Shown: positions 54,084 through 63,647, counted from the stretch's first letter. The stretch: DNA of 64,000 bases from Thaumasiovibrio subtropicus (GCF_019703835.1 NZ_AP023054.1:1612001-1676000), one strand, 5' to 3'. The notes: a model not told the origin generated them from the sequence alone. Translations and numbers: made by a program.

Positions 54084-56849
54084 TTAGCCGATAAGTTTTA
54101 GCCCAGTAGGCAAACTATCGCCAAATAGGTGCTGCGATTGTGCCTGACTCAACTCTCCTGTTGTTGAAATTAACGTCACCCAAGAGGCAGGTGCTTTCGC
54201 CTTTTCTAGTTTTGCGATAACTGCTTGGCGAATCTCTTCACCAATATCGAGATGACGATCCCCCGTTTTACGGCTCATCATGACCGCCGCAAACCCAATG
54301 TAAGGCTCCTTTAGCCAGTCTTCTTCAAGTAACGCTGTGAGCACAAATTCAGTATGTGCGGCTGACATCAGCTTATCCGCCTCGCCGGATAGCGCGCTAC
54401 GTGATGCAATTCTTCCGATAGCCCACCAGTGTGCTTGTTGATATTGTGACTTTTGTAAATGACCGAAGAGCCACTCTATCATTGTCATCTTGTCATCAAG
54501 ATCAATTTTCTCAAGGCATGCCGCTAGGCGCACCATCTCTTCGTAAGCGCGTTCTTGGCGCTCGGCTGCGAGTTTACTGTTGCGACCTGCTCCCGGCTGC
54601 AAATACTTACGAATGTCTTTAAATATCTGCTTCTGCTGTTGAGCATTGAGACCGCCGCTCACTTTGCGCCAAAATACCCACCAATCTGCCCACGTCTGGC
54701 TGGAAGCAAACTGGATGCCTTGTTGATAAAGGTTCCATGTTTCTTTCATTCGCCATTCATCCGCTGGAAAGCCGAATCCAGGTCGTAAGCACTGGCCTGC
54801 CAGTTTGAACCAGTTGCGTTCATGTTGCGCGCTACGTCGGCGGCGTTTCTTGCCTGCAAGCAGTGGTGTTGCTAATTCGCGCAATGTCACCATGTCCCAC
54901 TCGTCACGTTGGCCGAGTTGCTTTTCAAGTTGTTGTCTTAACGTTTTAATCGCTTTTGGGTCAGTATCGTTGCGGTCGCCATACACAGCGTCAATCAAGG
55001 CCAAGCTATGACTGAGTTGAGGATTACTCTCGCTTTGCTGGCTCTCCTCTTTGTGGCGAATTTCAAACTCAAGCAACCATCTGGCATTTCTTTGGGTGCT
55101 GACGCACGCGACTTTTACGAGCCCGAGTTCGTCGTAGTGACTCACGAGGGTGACGGGTTCATGGTAGTCTTGACTCGATTGTGCGGCTTTCTCATCTTCT
55201 AGGCTTACAATCAAGGGGGGAAGATAGTGGAAGCTATCATCTATCTCAGTCAAGGTACCGGTTTGAATAGGGGAGTCGTCTCGCGACGTCATAATGTTGA
55301 ACTTGATGGGTTGGCCGAGCGAGAGGGCAAACTGACGCCCGGAGAGGTGGAATTCCACCCCTTCTTCGCTGCCTTTCGCTAGCAGGGCCAGCGCTTTCTT
55401 CTCTCCTTGCTTCGTTTCCACTTCTAAGAAATAGTTGAGCGCTGAACCGCCGCCGATTTTAAGCAGTTGTCCTTGGCGTGCAAAACCATAACAGACCGCA
55501 CCTCTCGCCACTGCGAGATCAGGGTGGGGGTTATCCAACTCTGTCATGGGGTCGGCTTGCCACTGATTCAAGCACGAGAGGGTTCGCTCTTTGAGCAGCG
55601 TGCTATTGAAGAAGCCACCGTTGAAGATGACCGCACTCGGCATCACTAGCTCGTCGCTTTCAAGCCCTAGGGCTGCTTTCGCGGCATTTTGGTGAGCAAG
55701 TAAGAAATTAGCAATGTGTTGACTGATCGCAGGGTTAGCTGCGTAGGGCAACCCAAAGTTCTGCATTGCAGAGCGACTGCTATTTTCATATTCCGTCAGT
55801 TCGCAAGGCGGCATGAAGCCATCCAAGATGAGAGGCTGCACGGTATCGCGATCTAACTCTACGGTTTTTGTTCCGCCAATAAGTTTAGCGCCTCGACCAA
55901 GCATGGTGATGCTGCTGGTGGCTGGGGCATCGATTTTAAGCAGGGTCTCTTTACATTTCCGCGTCTGCTGAATCAGTTTTGCGAGATTTGCAGCGTTGAC
56001 AGGCTTACCATTGGCAATCGACATCTCTGCATGATGCGCAATACTTAAGTCAATATTATCGCCACCCAACATTAAATGCTCGCCGATACCGATACGGGTA
56101 AGGGCCAGTTGTTCATCATCATCCGTCGTTGCGGCAATAAGGCTTAAGTCGGTCGTTCCGCCACCCACATCGCAAATTAATACCAGTGGATGCTCGGCGA
56201 GCTGCGATTGCGCACTGTCTTGGTGTCTTTGATACCAGTCGTAGCACGCGGCTTGAGGCTCCTCGAGTAAATGGACTTTTGATAAACCTGCGAGCCTTGC
56301 GGCTTCGAGCGTAAACTGTCGCGCTGCTTCATCAAATGAGGCCGGTACAGTGATGACAACGAACTGATCGGCAAGCGGCGTTTCGCCGTGATGATAGTTC
56401 CAGCACTGGTGTATATGTTTTAGGTAACTGGCACTCGCAATAACGGGTGATACTTTGGTGACGTCATCGATACTGTTCCAAGGTAGAATAGCGGCCTGTC
56501 GGTCTACGCCTTGATGTGAAAGCCAACTTTTGGCACTGGTGACCTGCCTACCGCTAACCTTGGTGCCTAATTCCCTTGCCCACTCGCCAACGATGACGTG
56601 GTCAAAGTCTCCCTTAACGGGTTGTTTTTGCCACGGCAAGGCGATGTCTTCTTTCCGAATTTCATCCTGAGAGGGGTGATAGCGAAAGCTGGGTAGCAAA
56701 GGCTTGCGCACCACAACACCGGGACCAGCAAGTTGGTCTATCGGAAAAATGGAAATAGTTTGCTGCGGATCATCGATACGGCTGAATGCAATCACGGAGT
56801 GCGTGGTACCGAGGTCAATTCCGACGAAATACTGGGTAGTAGAGGACAT
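54084..56849 (-). CDS. Hsp70-like protein with C-terminal DUF3731 region
   Basis: 921 residues from the ATG at 56849 (GGAG 6 nt upstream; an ATG six codons earlier lacks one). The N-terminal ~600 residues carry an actin-like Hsp70 ATPase: phosphate-1 GIDLGTTHSVIAF, phosphate-2 CDVGGGTTDLSLIAA, connecting LLEEPQAACYDW and adenosine VIFNGGFFNST, then a short beta-rich substrate-like domain. The final ~300 residues are helical and charged, and match the position of the DUF3731 extension found only with Hsp70-like proteins. No EEVD-type or DnaK lid tail is present. It is a paralogue of the next gene (shared SAKSWL, VPASFD, LEEPQAA). Clients and J-protein partner are unknown. It lies 347 bp beyond the other Hsp70 gene with a terminator between. 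Confidence 0.88.
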   Translation of the reverse strand: MSSTTQYFVGIDLGTTHSVIAFSRIDDPQQTISIFPIDQLAGPGVVVRKPLLPSFRYHPSQDEIRKEDIALPWQKQPVKGDFDHVIVGEWARELGTKVSGRQVTSAKSWLSHQGVDRQAAILPWNSIDDVTKVSPVIASASYLKHIHQCWNYHHGETPLADQFVVITVPASFDEAARQFTLEAARLAGLSKVHLLEEPQAACYDWYQRHQDSAQSQLAEHPLVLICDVGGGTTDLSLIAATTDDDEQLALTRIGIGEHLMLGGDNIDLSIAHHAEMSIANGKPVNAANLAKLIQQTRKCKETLLKIDAPATSSITMLGRGAKLIGGTKTVELDRDTVQPLILDGFMPPCELTEYENSSRSAMQNFGLPYAANPAISQHIANFLLAHQNAAKAALGLESDELVMPSAVIFNGGFFNSTLLKERTLSCLNQWQADPMTELDNPHPDLAVARGAVCYGFARQGQLLKIGGGSALNYFLEVETKQGEKKALALLAKGSEEGVEFHLSGRQFALSLGQPIKFNIMTSRDDSPIQTGTLTEIDDSFHYLPPLIVSLEDEKAAQSSQDYHEPVTLVSHYDELGLVKVACVSTQRNARWLLEFEIRHKEESQQSESNPQLSHSLALIDAVYGDRNDTDPKAIKTLRQQLEKQLGQRDEWDMVTLRELATPLLAGKKRRRRSAQHERNWFKLAGQCLRPGFGFPADEWRMKETWNLYQQGIQFASSQTWADWWVFWRKVSGGLNAQQQKQIFKDIRKYLQPGAGRNSKLAAERQERAYEEMVRLAACLEKIDLDDKMTMIEWLFGHLQKSQYQQAHWWAIGRIASRSALSGEADKLMSAAHTEFVLTALLEEDWLKEPYIGFAAVMMSRKTGDRHLDIGEEIRQAVIAKLEKAKAPASWVTLISTTGELSQAQSQHLFGDSLPTGLKLIG

Positions 56850-57160
56850 TGAAAGCTCCAGACTCAATCAGCGCAGAGGCTGAGAAAAAAGCGGTATAGT
56901 CAAAATATGTCAAGATGCACTTATTCGCGATGCTGTTATTGATGTTACGGACACACCAAGCAAAATAGGCAGCGGCGAATAGGATACAAGCTATGTTGAA
57001 AAGCATCTTGAAACAGGCTCGCCACCGTCGTTACTGTTTTTTGATATCGCCAACGAGACCTTCAAAACAGTGCCTTGCTGAAAGCTTATAAATTCTCGCT
57101 GAACAAGCATCGTAAGGTGGTTTGAGTATATATGTAATTGGGGTTGTTTTAGATAAAAAC

Positions 57161-57182
57161 AAGCGGCCTCGAAAGGCCGCTT
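57161..57182 (-). terminator. Terminator between the two Hsp70-like genes
   Basis: Minus-strand hairpin AAGCGGCC/GGCCGCTT (57182-57175 with 57168-57161) followed by TTGTTTTTAT, 14 bp after the stop of the 602-residue Hsp70. It implies the 921-residue Hsp70 has its own promoter in 56850-57160, where I see no convincing sigma-70 or heat-shock promoter and no gene. Confidence 0.85.
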
Positions 57183-57196
57183 GTTAAAGGGTTGCG

Positions 57197-59005
57197 TTAG
57201 GCTTCGCGAACGTCGAATTCGACTTGCCATTTTTGGCCATTATCGATGGCAATGGCTTCTAAGCGCAGTGTCCCGATATCACTGACGTAAGAGGCGAGTC
57301 TCACTGGCACTACGTCCCCTTCGTTCCGGCCTTCTGAAGCAGGTAAGGTCACTTGAATTTCAGGTAACTCTTCTAACTCTTCTGGCTGCCAAAAATCGAG
57401 ATGAGTACCTTCTCCATCTTCGCGACGCGTTGTTGAACCATAGAATTGGAAATGCACAGGGTGTCCAATGACGAGGCCAAACTCTTGGCTCGGCACCTCA
57501 ATGTATGTGCCTTCTTCCATGCCAAATGGGGCAACACACAGTGCTTCCATTGGTGGCGCCATACCCGGAATAGCAGGCATAGCACTTTCAATACCGACAT
57601 AGTAGGCACTGGCAATACCACCGCGAATACGTACGCCTTTACCTTGGCGAACATTACCAAAATAAGCGGCACCTGAAGATACAGCCAGGTCAAGGTCAAT
57701 TCCTGTCAATCGTTTTGCCGGTGTAGCACCAACCGCAGAGAGCCAGCTATTAATCGTATCAACCAAACGTTCTGCGAGTTGATTTGACTTGAGTACGCCA
57801 CCGTTAAGCAATATGGCTGTCGGCTGCACAAAACCGTGTTCTTCACTACCTTCGACTGCGCTCGCGTGTCGACTTAAGAAACCTGCAATATGGCGAGTGA
57901 CTGCAGCATCTTGTGCGTAGGGCAGACCCATTTGTGTTAAGGCACCACGACGCGTTTCTTGAGGGTGCTCATTAACCGCGTTACGTGGGAAGAAGCCTTC
58001 AACAAGCGATTGGGAGACTTCTTCGCGAGTTAACTCGGTTTGCAATGTCCCACCAATTAACTTCGAGCCACGGCTTGGAACCACGATCGGTACACGCTGT
58101 ACGTCGTTATCGGCTAGCAGCGTTTCTTTCGCATCACGACACGCTTGAGTCATTGCTTGCACTTGCCATGGTTGGAGTTGCTTGCCTTCTTGCGCCAGTT
58201 TCATTTTTAGGCGGTATGCAAGGGCTAGGTCCATGTTATCGCCGCCAAGCAGGATATGGTCGCCAACAGCAATTCGGTTGAGGCTTAGATTGCCTTCTTC
58301 TTCTGTTACTGCCACCAAAGAGAGGTCAGTGGTGCCGCCGCCAACATCGACAACCAAGAGGGTGTCACCCACTGATACTTGGTCACGCCAGCTCTCTTCT
58401 TGATTTTTGATCCAGCTATACACTGCTGCTTGAGGCTCTTCGAGCAGAGTCAGGTGTTGTAAACCTAGGCGTCGTGCCGCTTCAGCGGTAAGATCGCGCG
58501 CAGCAGGGTCAAAAGAAGCAGGCACTGTTAGTGTCACGTCTTGTTGCGCAAGAGGGGCGTCAGGAAATTCTTGTTCCCACGCGGCTTTGATGTGCTCTAG
58601 ATAGGCAAAGCTTGCATCAAAAGGAGAAATCTTGCTGACTTCTTCTGGGCTACCTTGAGGAAGGAAGGCTTCACGACGGTTAACGCCACCATGACAGAGC
58701 CAACTCTTCGCACTCGCGACCAAGCGAATAGGGGTTTTAGCACCGAGTGTGCGCGCTAGTGCGCCCGTGAGATAACGACTCTCGCTTGACCATGGAAGAC
58801 GTAGATCGCCTTCGGCCACTTCAGCTTCGTGGTATTGGTAGATAAATGAAGGTAGCTGAGCGCGACTTTCAACTTGGCCTAATGCCGTCAGTTGAGGAAT
58901 CGCGAGGGTTTCAACCGCATGATCTTCATCATCCAACATTGAATAGGAGATCACACTATGGGTCGTACCTAAGTCGATACCAACACTGAATTGACGCTCA
59001 CTCAT
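57197..59005 (-). CDS. Hsp70-like protein (HscC/DnaK-like), 602 aa
   Basis: 602 residues with a full Hsp70 ATPase core: GIDLGTTHSVISYSML near the start, VDVGGGTTDLSLVAV, LLEEPQAAVYSWI and ILLNGGVLKSNQLAERLV. A shortened beta-sandwich follows (LDFWQPEELEELPEIQVTLP) and the helical lid of DnaK is missing, so it resembles the HscC-like group rather than DnaK. Its ATG overlaps the stop of the DUF2760 gene by 4 bp (ATGA), so both are translated together. With the downstream DUF3731-type Hsp70 this makes a cluster of two Hsp70 paralogues plus DUF2760. No J-domain or GrpE gene is adjacent. Function is unknown. Confidence 0.92.
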   Translation of the reverse strand: MSERQFSVGIDLGTTHSVISYSMLDDEDHAVETLAIPQLTALGQVESRAQLPSFIYQYHEAEVAEGDLRLPWSSESRYLTGALARTLGAKTPIRLVASAKSWLCHGGVNRREAFLPQGSPEEVSKISPFDASFAYLEHIKAAWEQEFPDAPLAQQDVTLTVPASFDPAARDLTAEAARRLGLQHLTLLEEPQAAVYSWIKNQEESWRDQVSVGDTLLVVDVGGGTTDLSLVAVTEEEGNLSLNRIAVGDHILLGGDNMDLALAYRLKMKLAQEGKQLQPWQVQAMTQACRDAKETLLADNDVQRVPIVVPSRGSKLIGGTLQTELTREEVSQSLVEGFFPRNAVNEHPQETRRGALTQMGLPYAQDAAVTRHIAGFLSRHASAVEGSEEHGFVQPTAILLNGGVLKSNQLAERLVDTINSWLSAVGATPAKRLTGIDLDLAVSSGAAYFGNVRQGKGVRIRGGIASAYYVGIESAMPAIPGMAPPMEALCVAPFGMEEGTYIEVPSQEFGLVIGHPVHFQFYGSTTRREDGEGTHLDFWQPEELEELPEIQVTLPASEGRNEGDVVPVRLASYVSDIGTLRLEAIAIDNGQKWQVEFDVREA

Positions 59006-59628
59006 AGCTCAACCTCTGCCGGGGCAACGATGGCTGTATTATGACTGTCAGCAATCTTAGGGAGATTCACGTTATCAACCTTCCAACCACGGTGTAGTAG
59101 TGTACCTGTAAATGGCGCTTGACCGACGACATTGCCACTCAGGCGAACTGCTTGGCTATCAAAACCTTCTGGCAGTGTAATACGTGATTCTTCATCTTCG
59201 TTACGAATGGGTGAAAGCGAGAAGTACTCTTTTAGCACTTTCTGGCTACCTTCGTGGATGACACGCGCAGCGGCACCAATTTCTGCATCTTGGAATCCGG
59301 TGAGGTCTTCTTGAGCAAAGTCGATAAAACGAGCTTCTTGCTGTAAAAGCGCAATCAGTTGTAACGCAGAGTCAGGAGACGTCGTTTTTACTTGAGGTTC
59401 AACCTCGACGATTTTCTCGACGACTTTTTCAACTTCAACGACTTTCTCAACCTCGACGACTTTTTCAACTTCAACGATTTTTTCGACGGGCTTCTCAACC
59501 ACTTTTTCAACTTCAATCGTTTTGCCTTTCTTACCTAAATAAAGGGCAAGTAGGATGACGCTCAAACCAGCTAAACCCGCGTGGCCAGCGTCGAGAACAG
59601 TAGGAATCAGGGAAAAATCCAGAGTCAT
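59002..59628 (-). CDS. DUF2760 protein with TM anchor and VEKVVE repeat
   Basis: 208 residues. One N-terminal hydrophobic segment (AGLAGLSVILLALYL) followed at once by KKGK suggests an inner-membrane anchor with a cytosolic body. Residues ~36-78 are a low-complexity run built on VEK-VVE steps, likely an extended charged linker or coiled coil. Residues ~85-208 match DUF2760 (SALQLIALLQQEARFIDFAQEDLTGFQDAEIGAAARVIHEG; VGQAPFTGTLLHRGWKV), a family without assigned function that is usually found beside Hsp70-like genes. It overlaps the next Hsp70 gene by 4 bp, and may hold that chaperone at the membrane. That is inference. Confidence 0.88.
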   Translation of the reverse strand: MTLDFSLIPTVLDAGHAGLAGLSVILLALYLGKKGKTIEVEKVVEKPVEKIVEVEKVVEVEKVVEVEKVVEKIVEVEPQVKTTSPDSALQLIALLQQEARFIDFAQEDLTGFQDAEIGAAARVIHEGSQKVLKEYFSLSPIRNEDEESRITLPEGFDSQAVRLSGNVVGQAPFTGTLLHRGWKVDNVNLPKIADSHNTAIVAPAEVEL

Positions 59629-59807
59629 AACTATATCTTCTCTAAGTATTCGTCAGTCAGTGACATATGTATGCACGCGATGTTAACACAGAAGGCCTAA
59701 ATGGATACTGTATTAACATGAATTTCCTTGTTGAATGGGGGTTTTAGCAGCATTTGCGTACGTTTATTGGTTAAAGCCTGCACGCAAATTGAAGTCTGAA
59801 GTTGTGA

Positions 59808-59847
59808 TACGCCTTCAATGAATATGACCAGTGACATTGAAGGCGTA
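59808..59847. repeat. Perfect 13-bp inverted repeat, stem-loop
   Basis: TACGCCTTCAATG (59808-59820) and CATTGAAGGCGTA (59835-59847) with a 14-nt spacer. It lies after the stop of the minus-strand acyltransferase and before the DUF2760 gene start. No T-run follows on either strand, so a terminator role is doubtful. Confidence 0.6.
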
Positions 59848-59880
59848 AAGGTAAGCCGTGTGAAAGATGGCGAGTGCAGA

Positions 59881-60954
59881 TTACGGCGTCGCCAGATTGG
59901 GCTTGGCTTTGCGCTGGCTATGGTTGCGCAGAAATAGTCCACGTAGCGGGGAGGAGTCAATGACCCAAATGCTCGCCAGTGAGCAGAAGAGTGTAAATGG
60001 GATAATAAGGTACTCTTTCCAATCACTTAGTGCAGGAATGAGACCTTGAAGGTTCATGAACAGAATGACGAAAATAATGTGGATGAGGTAAATCCCCAGA
60101 CTTTGATTGCCTAAGGTTTGCAAAAATCGGTGCTGTCCAAACTCGGGACGGGACAACATCATCATAACGAGCCCAGCTCCCCATAACGGTGTAAACAGCA
60201 AAAAGTCATGAATGTTAAAATCAACGCCGGCCTTGGAAAGGAACCATGCTTCAGTTAAATGTCCAAGGACACCGATCAAGGCGAAGAGCCCACCTAGCAT
60301 GAACGTAACGGTATTATTTTGTCTAAGCTGCATACCGATAAGTACCATAAGCGTACTCATAAATGGTCCATTCCGAGTAAACAGTGGACTTTCCCAGCCA
60401 GTATGGACTGCATAACTGCCAGCGGCTAAACCATAGAGATAGAGCCCAATGGCGGCAATCCAAAGTACGCGCCAATAGCTGCGCAGAGCCGTGGTAATGA
60501 GCATCGCGCAAATGAGACCGGGCAAGAACCACAATACTTCGATACCTCCTTCGAACCACGGGTTGAGGCCTTTGCTAGACAAATAGGTTAAGTATCCCGT
60601 TCGCTCTGCGATGTACCCTTGCTCAATAACGGTACCCAAGTTAAAGGGAAGTAACAGATACACCACGGACCAAACGATAAACAGTTTAAAGAGGGGAACG
60701 CAGTAACGGAATAACGTCTTCCAAATAGGATCACGACGGTAATGACCTGTGTTGGCGAGTTTTGGGTAGAAAAAGTATCCAGACAGCATAAAGAATACGG
60801 GTACGGCAAATCGACTGAGTTGATTGGCAACTAAACCAAACCAGGGTGTGTCATTAACGAGTGGCCCCGTGATAAGCCATTGGCAATGTATGACGAGAAC
60901 CCCAAGAATCGCGAAGCCCCTTAGGGCTTGAAGGCTAGGAATTTTAGAAGACAT
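59881..60954 (-). CDS. Acyltransferase family 3 membrane protein (OafA/YrhL-like)
   Basis: 357 residues, about ten membrane helices. The start SLQALRGFAILGVLVIHCQW has the R/H pair of acyltransferase-3 proteins; further landmarks are FAVPVFFMLSGYFFYPKL and SLGIYLIHIIFVILFM. Such enzymes move acetyl or succinyl groups onto sugars of O-antigen, exopolysaccharide or osmoregulated glucans at the inner membrane. Here it stands alone, with no sugar-pathway genes around, so the acceptor is unknown. Transcribed on the minus strand, divergent from selO across 247 bp with no recognisable element. Confidence 0.9.
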   Translation of the reverse strand: MSSKIPSLQALRGFAILGVLVIHCQWLITGPLVNDTPWFGLVANQLSRFAVPVFFMLSGYFFYPKLANTGHYRRDPIWKTLFRYCVPLFKLFIVWSVVYLLLPFNLGTVIEQGYIAERTGYLTYLSSKGLNPWFEGGIEVLWFLPGLICAMLITTALRSYWRVLWIAAIGLYLYGLAAGSYAVHTGWESPLFTRNGPFMSTLMVLIGMQLRQNNTVTFMLGGLFALIGVLGHLTEAWFLSKAGVDFNIHDFLLFTPLWGAGLVMMMLSRPEFGQHRFLQTLGNQSLGIYLIHIIFVILFMNLQGLIPALSDWKEYLIIPFTLFCSLASIWVIDSSPLRGLFLRNHSQRKAKPNLATP

Positions 60955-61201
60955 AGTGAAGACCTAAAAACAAAAACTGCCGTTCAATTTATCAGACGGT
61001 GGTTGTGGGCGCGCGATGAATGCAGCGGTTATGCAGGTGATATCACGGCTTGAACAATTTTTACTTGCGACTTTGCTTAACTCTCTGTTTTTAAATGCTT
61101 TGTTTGTAAATTTATATTGAGAATTGTAGGCGGGTTGTTACTTGAGGTGGCTTGCGTCTCGGTATATCCTGTTAATGAATTGTTTCATTAAGGTGTGAAG
61201 A

Positions 61202-62659
61202 GTGAAATATACCCAAACCTATCAATCACTTAATGCTGTTATGTATCAAACTGTTGCGCCAACGCCAGTGAATCACCCCTCGCTTCTGTGCTGGAATACG
61301 GCCTTAGCTAACCAACTTGGATTAAGGCGCTTTAGTGATGACGAGAAGGCAGCGATTTTTAGTGGTAATCAGTTGCTGGATGAGCAACAACCCATTGCCT
61401 TAGCGTATTCGGGACACCAATTTGGTGGTTTCAATCCTCAACTTGGAGATGGTAGAGCGCATCTTATCGCTGAGATAGAAAGTGAAGATGGTGCAAGTTT
61501 CGATGTGCATTTGAAAGGGTCTGGGCAAACAAAATACTCCCGACGTGGTGATGGTCGCTGTGCATTAAAGCCTGCAATACGCGAGTTTATTATGAGCGAG
61601 GCGATGGCAGGGCTGGGTATTCCCACGACGAGAACGCTTGCTGTCGTTGCAACGGGCGAAACCGTATGGCGCACTGGCGCTGAACCAGGTGCGGTCGTGA
61701 CGAGAATAGCAAAGAGCCATCTACGCATTGGTACTTTTCAATATGCCGCTCAGCAAGGTGATTTAAGTGTTCTAGAGGCGCTGTTGGATTATGCAATTGC
61801 GCGTCACTACCCGGAGATCACTGCGAAAGACACGTCTACAAAAGTGACCGCATTTATTCGTGCTGTGATGCAAAAACAGATTGAAACACTGACTGGCTGG
61901 ATGCGTGTTGGCTTTATACACGGAGTAATGAATACAGATAATGCCACGATCAGTGGAGAAACTATCGACTTTGGTCCCTGTGCCATGATGGGCGCTTATC
62001 ATCCAGAGACCGTTTATAGCTCCATCGATACGGAAGGACGCTACTGTTTCAGCAACCAAGCGCCGATTACACAGTGGAACCTTGCCAGATTGGCGGAGAG
62101 CTTACTGCCTTTGTACGGAGACGCACAGGAACAGGGTCTCAAAGAACTCGAGCCGCTGATTGTTCAATTCAAAGCTGACTTTGAATATGCGTTCTATCAC
62201 ATGATGCTTAGAAAACTTGGTATCGAAACGGAAGATATCGAGCAGTATGAAAAGCTTGTTGATGATTTGTTGGCACTTATGCAAGTTGAGAAGCGTGACT
62301 ACACACAGACGTTCGTCTTTCTGGGCGCGTTATTGGGCGGTAGTGATGATGTTGCACTGTCAGAACAAAGCGACGCATTTCAAACTTGGGTTCAAGCGTG
62401 GCGAGACGTGCTGAGTCAGGTGGAAGAGAAGCAGTCCGTGTCGCCCGTTACCGTGATGGCACAAGTGAATCCGCTCGTCATACCGCGCAATCATCACGTC
62501 GAACGTATCTTGTCAGCCTGTGAACAAGGGGATCTCAGTGAGCTCCACGCTTTCGTTGCTGTGCTCTCGCGCCCTTACGAAATGCAAGATGCAACAATCA
62601 ACTATCAGGACTCACCCGTCGATGGCGATAAAGACTATCAGACATTTTGTGGTACCTGA
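61202..62659 (+). CDS. selO: Protein adenylyltransferase SelO (YdiU family)
   Basis: 485 residues, near the 478 of E. coli YdiU. The pseudokinase-like fold is clear from AYSGHQFGGFNPQLGDGRA, LKGSGQTKYSRRGDGRCALKP (split by the conserved Lys/Arg), MNTDNATISGETIDFGPCAMM with the metal-binding DFG, and the C-terminal segment ending FCGT. SelO transfers AMP to proteins and is linked to oxidative stress; homologues use a conserved C-terminal Cys (Sec in eukaryotes) in a regulatory disulfide, and a Cys is present here three residues from the end. GTG start with AAGGTG 6 nt upstream. Single-gene unit. Confidence 0.95.
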   Translation: MKYTQTYQSLNAVMYQTVAPTPVNHPSLLCWNTALANQLGLRRFSDDEKAAIFSGNQLLDEQQPIALAYSGHQFGGFNPQLGDGRAHLIAEIESEDGASFDVHLKGSGQTKYSRRGDGRCALKPAIREFIMSEAMAGLGIPTTRTLAVVATGETVWRTGAEPGAVVTRIAKSHLRIGTFQYAAQQGDLSVLEALLDYAIARHYPEITAKDTSTKVTAFIRAVMQKQIETLTGWMRVGFIHGVMNTDNATISGETIDFGPCAMMGAYHPETVYSSIDTEGRYCFSNQAPITQWNLARLAESLLPLYGDAQEQGLKELEPLIVQFKADFEYAFYHMMLRKLGIETEDIEQYEKLVDDLLALMQVEKRDYTQTFVFLGALLGGSDDVALSEQSDAFQTWVQAWRDVLSQVEEKQSVSPVTVMAQVNPLVIPRNHHVERILSACEQGDLSELHAFVAVLSRPYEMQDATINYQDSPVDGDKDYQTFCGT

Positions 62660-62682
62660 GTCCTGGCGATTAGCAATAAAAA

Positions 62683-62702
62683 GCCCGAGAGTGATCTCGG
62701 GC
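62683..62702. terminator. Terminator between selO and the DUF3334 gene
   Basis: GCCCGAGA/TCTCGGGC, loop GTGA. On the minus strand it is followed by TTTTTA, so it is a proper terminator for the DUF3334 gene; on the plus strand only AAATTT follows, so action on selO is weaker. Confidence 0.85.
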
Positions 62703-62726
62703 AAATTTGTTGAGTTGATAAGCGTT

Positions 62727-63419
62727 TTAGATACCTAAGCTATCAAACAAGTCGTCGTCGACATCATCTGCTGCACTCGCCGCTGCGGGTTTATTTGCTG
62801 ATGCGTTCTGACTTTTCTCTTTTTCCATCGCGATCAGAACATCTGGGTCGATGTCTTCTTGAACTTCGAACTCATCGATTTGGATGAACTCAGTCTTATC
62901 CATCGCTAACTCTAGGTAAAAGATATTGTTTGTTTCGGTCGTGAAGCTGACTCGGCGAACTTGAGGGCGATCCAAATTCGTATCGACTGAAAGCACCACT
63001 TGTTTGTTGAGTGCTAGCATTTTTGGTTGGTTTTGCGTGATCGATATCTGCAGCTCTTTGCGGATCATTGTTGTGAAGGCGCCGACGATTTGGTTCATCA
63101 ACTCACCTAAAACATCAGAGACTTCATCAGAGGTGTGCAAGATGGCTAAGTCCTCGGATGGGAAGCCCATCGATTGCATGTATTTGCCGTAAAGTTCGAG
63201 TGCTGCTTGCGATGAGAAGTTGATGACAACCAATCCAGAGAAACCCCCGTCAAATAACACGAAGCAACCGATATCCGGTTTTAAACTCGTTTTATTTATC
63301 TTTTGAACCATGCCTGAGTAGCTCACATGAGAAGCGGTGGCAGAGCTCAAAACTGTCGAGATGGATTTGCAAAGTTTCAGCAAAATGTCGTCGGCAGTCA
63401 CAACTTTATTCTTTTTCAT
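62727..63419 (-). CDS. DUF3334 protein, CheX/CheC-like
   Basis: 230 residues. The core (~25-195) resembles the CheC/CheX/FliY phosphatase fold: after a GFSGLVVINFSS strand region comes DEVSDVLGELMNQIVGAF, which contains the E-x-x-N pair that CheX/CheC proteins use to dephosphorylate CheY-like receivers. The tail (~200-230) is a disordered alanine-rich linker ending DDVDDDLFDSLGI. It matches Vibrio proteins named DUF3334. A CheY-like receiver gene starts 228 bp away in the opposite direction, a probable partner. Phosphatase activity is an inference. Confidence 0.82.
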   Translation of the reverse strand: MKKNKVVTADDILLKLCKSISTVLSSATASHVSYSGMVQKINKTSLKPDIGCFVLFDGGFSGLVVINFSSQAALELYGKYMQSMGFPSEDLAILHTSDEVSDVLGELMNQIVGAFTTMIRKELQISITQNQPKMLALNKQVVLSVDTNLDRPQVRRVSFTTETNNIFYLELAMDKTEFIQIDEFEVQEDIDPDVLIAMEKEKSQNASANKPAAASAADDVDDDLFDSLGI

Positions 63420-63647
63420 AGCGTTCCTTTCTTAAAATTCGCGCATCTATCGCAATAATAGTCGATACGCGTAATTCTGTTACTTCGAAATGTTTGTGAG
63501 AATGTGACAAAAGAGAAACATTAATATTGTAGATTATTGCGCAGTGTCCAAGGTTTTAACAGCGCATTGCCACTTTTTATCGAAAAGTGTTAACTTTGAA
63601 GCAAGGTCACAATAGCGTGAGCATATCACCATGTCGAGGGATTGGGC

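Noticed and set aside
54084..59005. Two copies of dnaK
   Set aside because: Both lack the DnaK lid and C-terminal tail, differ in length (921 and 602 residues), and have no dnaJ or grpE neighbour.
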